Below, piece after piece: positions 32,365 to 35,748 of a stretch of 35,748 nucleotides of DNA (positions are counted from its first letter, which is position 1; every line of letters starts with the position of its first letter). This stretch comes from Candidatus Cloacimonadota bacterium. Its GTDB lineage: Bacteria; Cloacimonadota; Cloacimonadia; JGIOTU-2. The notes beneath the pieces are model-generated. The model was not told the origin of the DNA. It saw nothing but the letters and a program-made list of their open reading frames with translations, and ran no database searches. The stretch spans positions 1 to 35,748 of the forward strand of contig JAFGDR010000034.1 in NCBI GenBank assembly GCA_016932035.1. Reading direction: 5' to 3'. Both the position numbers and the translations under genes were made by a program.

Positions 32365-33230
32365 TCTCTGAGAAAAACTCATCAAAAACACGTCACATTT
32401 TTATCGTATCCGATGCTACAGGTTCGACCTGCGAAATGGTTGTCAAAGCAGCTCTCAGCCAGTTCAAGACAACGAATGTGTATATTCATCGTGTTCGATA
32501 TGTACGAACAAAAAAAGAGATCAAAGACGTAATGAATGAAGTCATGGAAGTTGATGGGATCATTGCTTACACACTAGTATCAGACGAACTGAGGGATCTT
32601 ATCTTTGATGAGAGCAGAAAATGCGCAGTACCTTCCATCGATGTTATGGGACCGCTTCTGAGCAGGTTTACCGATTATCTTGAAATTTCCCCAATGGCAA
32701 TCCCCGGCATGTTTAGAAGTCTGGATAAAAGTTATTATGAAAGAATCGAATGCATCGATTTCGCAGTCAAACATGATGATGGCAAGAAAGTGAACGATCT
32801 CTATAAAGCTGATATAATCATCGTTGGACCCAGCAGAACCTCAAAAACACCCATCAGCATTTACCTTGCGTACAGGGATAACAAAATTGCCAACATACCA
32901 GTCATCCATGGCATTGATCTCCCCAAAGAATTATTCCAGGTTGATCAATCTAAAATTGTTGGTTTGACAATCTCACCGAGTCGTCTAAAAACAATTCGTG
33001 AGGTGCGTGCAAGCAGATATAAACATGTTCAATTGTCAAAATATGTTGATATCGACATCATCAAAAACGAAGTTAAAGAGTGCATGCAATTGTACAATAA
33101 ATATAGCTGGAAAGTAGTCGATGTTACCTCAAAATCAATTGAAGAAGCTGCGACTGAGATCATGCGTTTATTTAGTAACAGAAAGTTTGACAGCACCTAT
33201 GATGAAAAATTGAGTGACGAAGATGAATAG
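32361..33230 (+). CDS. Pyruvate, phosphate dikinase / PEP synthase regulatory protein (DUF299)
   Basis: Bifunctional serine/threonine kinase and pyrophosphorylase family that switches PEP synthase or PPDK off and on in response to ADP and Pi. The 289-aa protein starts with the family motif HIFIVSDATGSTCEMV and has a P-loop GPSRTSKT (156-163), then ISIYLAYRDNKIANIP, and a later GLTISPSRLKTIREVR block. All are standard for DUF299 (PpsR/PDRP). Length normal. It overlaps the glycosylase gene by 4 nt. The regulated PpsA or PpdK gene is not in the window, so which target it acts on is not known. Confidence 0.92.
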   Translation: MISEKNSSKTRHIFIVSDATGSTCEMVVKAALSQFKTTNVYIHRVRYVRTKKEIKDVMNEVMEVDGIIAYTLVSDELRDLIFDESRKCAVPSIDVMGPLLSRFTDYLEISPMAIPGMFRSLDKSYYERIECIDFAVKHDDGKKVNDLYKADIIIVGPSRTSKTPISIYLAYRDNKIANIPVIHGIDLPKELFQVDQSKIVGLTISPSRLKTIREVRASRYKHVQLSKYVDIDIIKNEVKECMQLYNKYSWKVVDVTSKSIEEAATEIMRLFSNRKFDSTYDEKLSDEDE

Positions 33231-34431
33231 AAAAAAGAGTTGCTTCCTAATAATTCTTGTTACAATCCTCATTATTGGATGCACAACGAAATTCGATAAA
33301 GCGCAAAGGGAAAAACAGGAAGCAATCACGCTATCGGTTTCGGAAAAAATCTCAACAAACCTTGATGAACTCATAAACATTCTTCTTAAGACATTACAAG
33401 AACCAGCTGATATAAATACACAAAATTTCAATTTACTCTCTCAAGGTTTTCCCGAAATCACAGCACTCTTTCTCTATGACAACAATCTCGAACTCACAGG
33501 AAAAGTCCCTTCTGCTGTCATCGATGACGATATCATAGAAAACTGCTTGACTCATCAAAACATCAAAAACATCTCATCAATAACAAAACCTTTGATCGGG
33601 CATTCGCTTAATAAAAATACTGATGTTTTTATTTGTATTACGATTCCTTTTCTATCGGATAAAACTGAAAAAAGAGATATTATCATTGTTCTTGTCAATA
33701 CGGAAAAATTCTTCTCCCGTATAGAAGATGACTACATTACTCCCTACCCTTATTCGTTGGTTGTCATTAATGATGAGCAGGATGTGGTATATGATTCTGA
33801 TCCAATGAGGATTGGCAGAGACTTTTTAACGAAGAAGGATTCAAATGATTATGATCTTGCTCTGGGAAATCTTTATAACATGATGACGGAGAATGCTAAT
33901 GACTTTTTCATCACAAATATTCAAGAGCAAGAGCAAACACTGAAGAAGATTTATACATGGAATACGATTTATCCTTATGGTGAGACATTCTATATTACCC
34001 TTGTAAGAAATGTAAGTAGAAATACATCAAAAAAGACCAAGAATATTTTTTTACTGTCATCGCTCCGCAGTTATGCAATCCAGGATACTCTTATTGACCC
34101 TATCATCGATGACGAACCCGAACAAGTTCGCATGCTACTGAGACACATTTATGATAATAATCCTGAAGCATATGTCATTCAACTTGCTGATACAACAGGC
34201 ACAATTATTAATGGTTGGCCGTCATGCAATTCCATCGTTGGTTATTGCAATGCACAGAAACGTAACAAATCCTTTGACAATGCGCTATTTGAGGTAATAA
34301 GCACAAAAAAAGAGATCATTACTACATCTGCCTTGCTTGAGGGAGGAGAAGGAAAAGTAATGTTTATTCCCATACTTGTGCACGAAGAACTTTATGGTGT
34401 ATTGATCGCTATTGAACCGGAAGGAAATTAA
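33223..34431 (+). CDS. Lipoprotein with Cache-like sensor regions
   Basis: A 402-aa lipoprotein: signal peptide with lipobox IIGC (Cys20). The body has two PDC/Cache-like segments: about 60-215 (ALFLYDNNLELTGKVPS; SLVVINDEQDVVYDSDPMRIGRDF, the characteristic 'v-d-x-x-x-v-v-y-d-s-d' element) and a later region at about 305-400 (YVIQLADTTGTIINGWPS; EGKVMFIPILVHEELYGVL). There is no transmembrane helix after the lipobox and no output domain, unlike membrane Cache receptors. It may be a periplasmic ligand-binding subunit for an unknown partner. ATG 33223 is chosen over GTG 33214. Overlaps the DUF299 gene by 8 nt. Confidence 0.6.
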   Translation: MNRKKSCFLIILVTILIIGCTTKFDKAQREKQEAITLSVSEKISTNLDELINILLKTLQEPADINTQNFNLLSQGFPEITALFLYDNNLELTGKVPSAVIDDDIIENCLTHQNIKNISSITKPLIGHSLNKNTDVFICITIPFLSDKTEKRDIIIVLVNTEKFFSRIEDDYITPYPYSLVVINDEQDVVYDSDPMRIGRDFLTKKDSNDYDLALGNLYNMMTENANDFFITNIQEQEQTLKKIYTWNTIYPYGETFYITLVRNVSRNTSKKTKNIFLLSSLRSYAIQDTLIDPIIDDEPEQVRMLLRHIYDNNPEAYVIQLADTTGTIINGWPSCNSIVGYCNAQKRNKSFDNALFEVISTKKEIITTSALLEGGEGKVMFIPILVHEELYGVLIAIEPEGN

Positions 34432-34432
34432 T

Positions 34433-35548
34433 ATGATCACAGTTAGAAAAGTAGAAACAAAAAAAGATTGGAAGGATTTCATCGATCTTCCGTTCAAGTT
34501 GTATAAAAATGATAAAAATTGGGTACCTCCTTTGAAGAAGGACATGCTTTTTAAACTTGATACAGAAAGGCATCCTTTCTGGGAACATGCTATCCGAGAA
34601 GTGTTTCTTGCTGAAAAAGACGGTCAAATTGTTGGGAGGATTGGAGCAGTTATTGATTTTAATTATAACGAGTTGTGGGATGAACACATGGGTGCGTTCG
34701 GCTTTTTTGAGTGCATTAATAACGAAAAGGTCTCACACGCTCTTTTCGATGCTGCGTATAATTGGCTCAAAGAGCATAGAGCAGAGAAAATGCGCGGACC
34801 GCTCAGTCCCTCACAAAATGACGAATGTGCATTTCTTCTTGAAGGATATGACTCACCTCCCGTCATGATGATGCCCTACAATCCGCCTTACTACCTGACA
34901 CTTACAGAAAAATACGGGATGAAAAAAGGAAAAGATCTGTATGCTTTTTTTAAATCACATACCACACCACCATCTCCCCAGATACAGACTGCTGTTGATC
35001 GACTCAAGCATAATCCAAGTATTTCGACTAGGCATGTTAACCTGAAACAAATGAAGGAAGAAGCTCACATTATCAAAGAACTTTATAATGAAAGCTGGCA
35101 GAAAAACTGGGGTTTCTCACCCATGACTGATAAGGAATTCGACCTCATGGTTGAAGAACTCGCAAAAATTGCCGATGATCACCTTGTGTGGTTTGCCTAT
35201 TACAAGGACGATCCAGCCGGTGTTTCAATAACGCTTCCTGATTATAATCCTGTTTTTAAGAAGCTTAAAGGTACACTCAGTCCGATTAGTATTATTAAAT
35301 TCTTATATTACAGACGAAAAATCGTAGGAACCCGTGCAATAGTATTTGGTTTCAGGCAGAAATATCGAAGGTTCGGATTACCAGCACTCCTCTATCATGA
35401 AACTGAACAAGCGGGTTTGAAACGAGGATATGAGTGGTGCGAACTCTCATGGAATCTTGAGGACAATGACCTTATTAATCAGTTCGATGAAAAGGTCGGG
35501 GGTAAAATTTATAAGAAATATCGAATTTACGAGATGCCCATTTCGTAA
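34433..35548 (+). CDS. GNAT-family N-acetyltransferase-like protein
   Basis: A 371-aa protein of the GNAT-like type that carries an N-terminal GNAT half followed by a long second half. N-terminal motif FWEHAIREVFLAEKDGQIVGRIGAVIDFN, then GAFGFFECINNEKVSHALFDAAYNWLKEH, GPLSPSQNDECAFLLEGYDSPPVMMMPYNPPYY, and a terminal region with a second GNAT-like W-C-E-L-S-W-N-L-E-DN-D motif. This conserved family is common in FCB and other bacteria; acceptor unknown. AAGGAA lies 7 nt before ATG 34433, one base after the preceding stop, so co-transcription is likely. TTG 34412 in frame is rejected. Confidence 0.75.
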   Translation: MITVRKVETKKDWKDFIDLPFKLYKNDKNWVPPLKKDMLFKLDTERHPFWEHAIREVFLAEKDGQIVGRIGAVIDFNYNELWDEHMGAFGFFECINNEKVSHALFDAAYNWLKEHRAEKMRGPLSPSQNDECAFLLEGYDSPPVMMMPYNPPYYLTLTEKYGMKKGKDLYAFFKSHTTPPSPQIQTAVDRLKHNPSISTRHVNLKQMKEEAHIIKELYNESWQKNWGFSPMTDKEFDLMVEELAKIADDHLVWFAYYKDDPAGVSITLPDYNPVFKKLKGTLSPISIIKFLYYRRKIVGTRAIVFGFRQKYRRFGLPALLYHETEQAGLKRGYEWCELSWNLEDNDLINQFDEKVGGKIYKKYRIYEMPIS

Positions 35549-35603
35549 TGATCATGTTTTGATATACTTGTAAAATTGATATTAATAAAAGTACAAGATT
35601 GAT

Positions 35604-35748
35604 CTAATAAAACAATTTCTGCCCGGGATAAATAAAGACAATATATTTTCCGTTTCTCATTGTCGAGGACAGGTCATTCATCTTGATCAGGCGGTCAGAG
35701 GAAATATTGAGCTTCGAAGATATTGAAGAAAGTGTATCACCATTTTTA
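35604..35748 (-). CDS. LysM-domain protein, C-terminal fragment (5' part beyond the window)
   Basis: On the - strand 47 codons are open from the window edge to a TAG at 35604-35606. The translation KNGDTLSSISSKLNISSDRL followed by IKMND and PGQKLFY is a complete LysM peptidoglycan-binding repeat (GDTL-x-x-I-x-x-x-x-x-I-x-x-x-x-L-x-x-x-N...GQ-x-L). LysM proteins bind cell-wall glycans, so this is likely an exported amidase, lytic transglycosylase or similar wall enzyme, but the catalytic part is off the window. It converges with the GNAT gene over a 55-nt gap. Confidence 0.82.
   Translation of the reverse strand, partial: KNGDTLSSISSKLNISSDRLIKMNDLSSTMRNGKYIVFIYPGQKLFY

Noticed and set aside
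35565-35596. CTTGTA...TACAAG inverted repeat as a bidirectional terminator between the convergent GNAT and LysM genes
   Set aside because: Only 6 bp with a 19-nt loop and no U-tract.

Overview
The window reads as a contiguous chromosomal piece of a Gram-negative-type (diderm), AT-rich bacterium, most likely from the FCB side of the tree (a Cloacimonadota- or WOR-3-like lineage is my guess; I cannot run a phylogeny). Supporting signs are a POTRA/beta-barrel protein of the Omp85 family, a PorV/PorQ-type outer-membrane protein next to a large M6 metallopeptidase ending in a type IX secretion (T9SS)-like sorting domain, lipoproteins, many TPR/SPOR envelope proteins, and housekeeping genes (smc, mutS, rho, truA, tsaB, queC, udk).

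Layout. From 33 to 28339 every gene is on the + strand, packed tightly with many ATGA/TAATG overlaps: queC-xer-udk-DUF4139 protein; then, after a hairpin and a possible promoter, an Omp85 protein, smc and a TPR protein; tRNA-Leu(CAA); porV-like, M6 protease with sorting domain, DUF5683-like membrane protein; two tandem MIO-type ammonia-lyases, the second with a natural Ala-Cys-Gly instead of Ala-Ser-Gly in the cofactor motif; a TPR lipoprotein, a polytopic membrane protein, truA; a cupin, tsaB, rho, a TPR/SPOR protein and mutS. After the accessory region the + strand resumes with aroQ, an endonuclease III-family glycosylase, a PEP-synthase/PPDK regulator (DUF299), a Cache-like lipoprotein and a GNAT-family protein. 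A LysM-domain gene enters from the right edge on the - strand.

The most unusual part is the AT-rich stretch 28344-30570. A - strand ECF-type sigma factor with a long C-terminal extension faces a tandem array on the + strand. The array holds three very small paralogous genes (31, 31 and 36 codons; shared pattern DGNGG..Y..IIS.GKVFLGH) and one 96-aa secreted protein whose C-terminus resembles the small proteins. Each of the three array units begins with a near-identical ~54-nt element: a T-run, then GAGTGGTGTCGTCACAAATC, then GATAT at exactly the same distance. The first copy overlaps the sigma gene's start codon. The small proteins keep their residues while wobble bases change, so they are almost certainly real genes. 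I infer a self-contained sigma-factor/small-protein regulon that I do not recognise as any described system. A response regulator follows 17 nt after the last small gene; its C-terminal codons contain a perfect 17-bp inverted repeat.

No CRISPR array, transposase, prophage or replication origin was seen.
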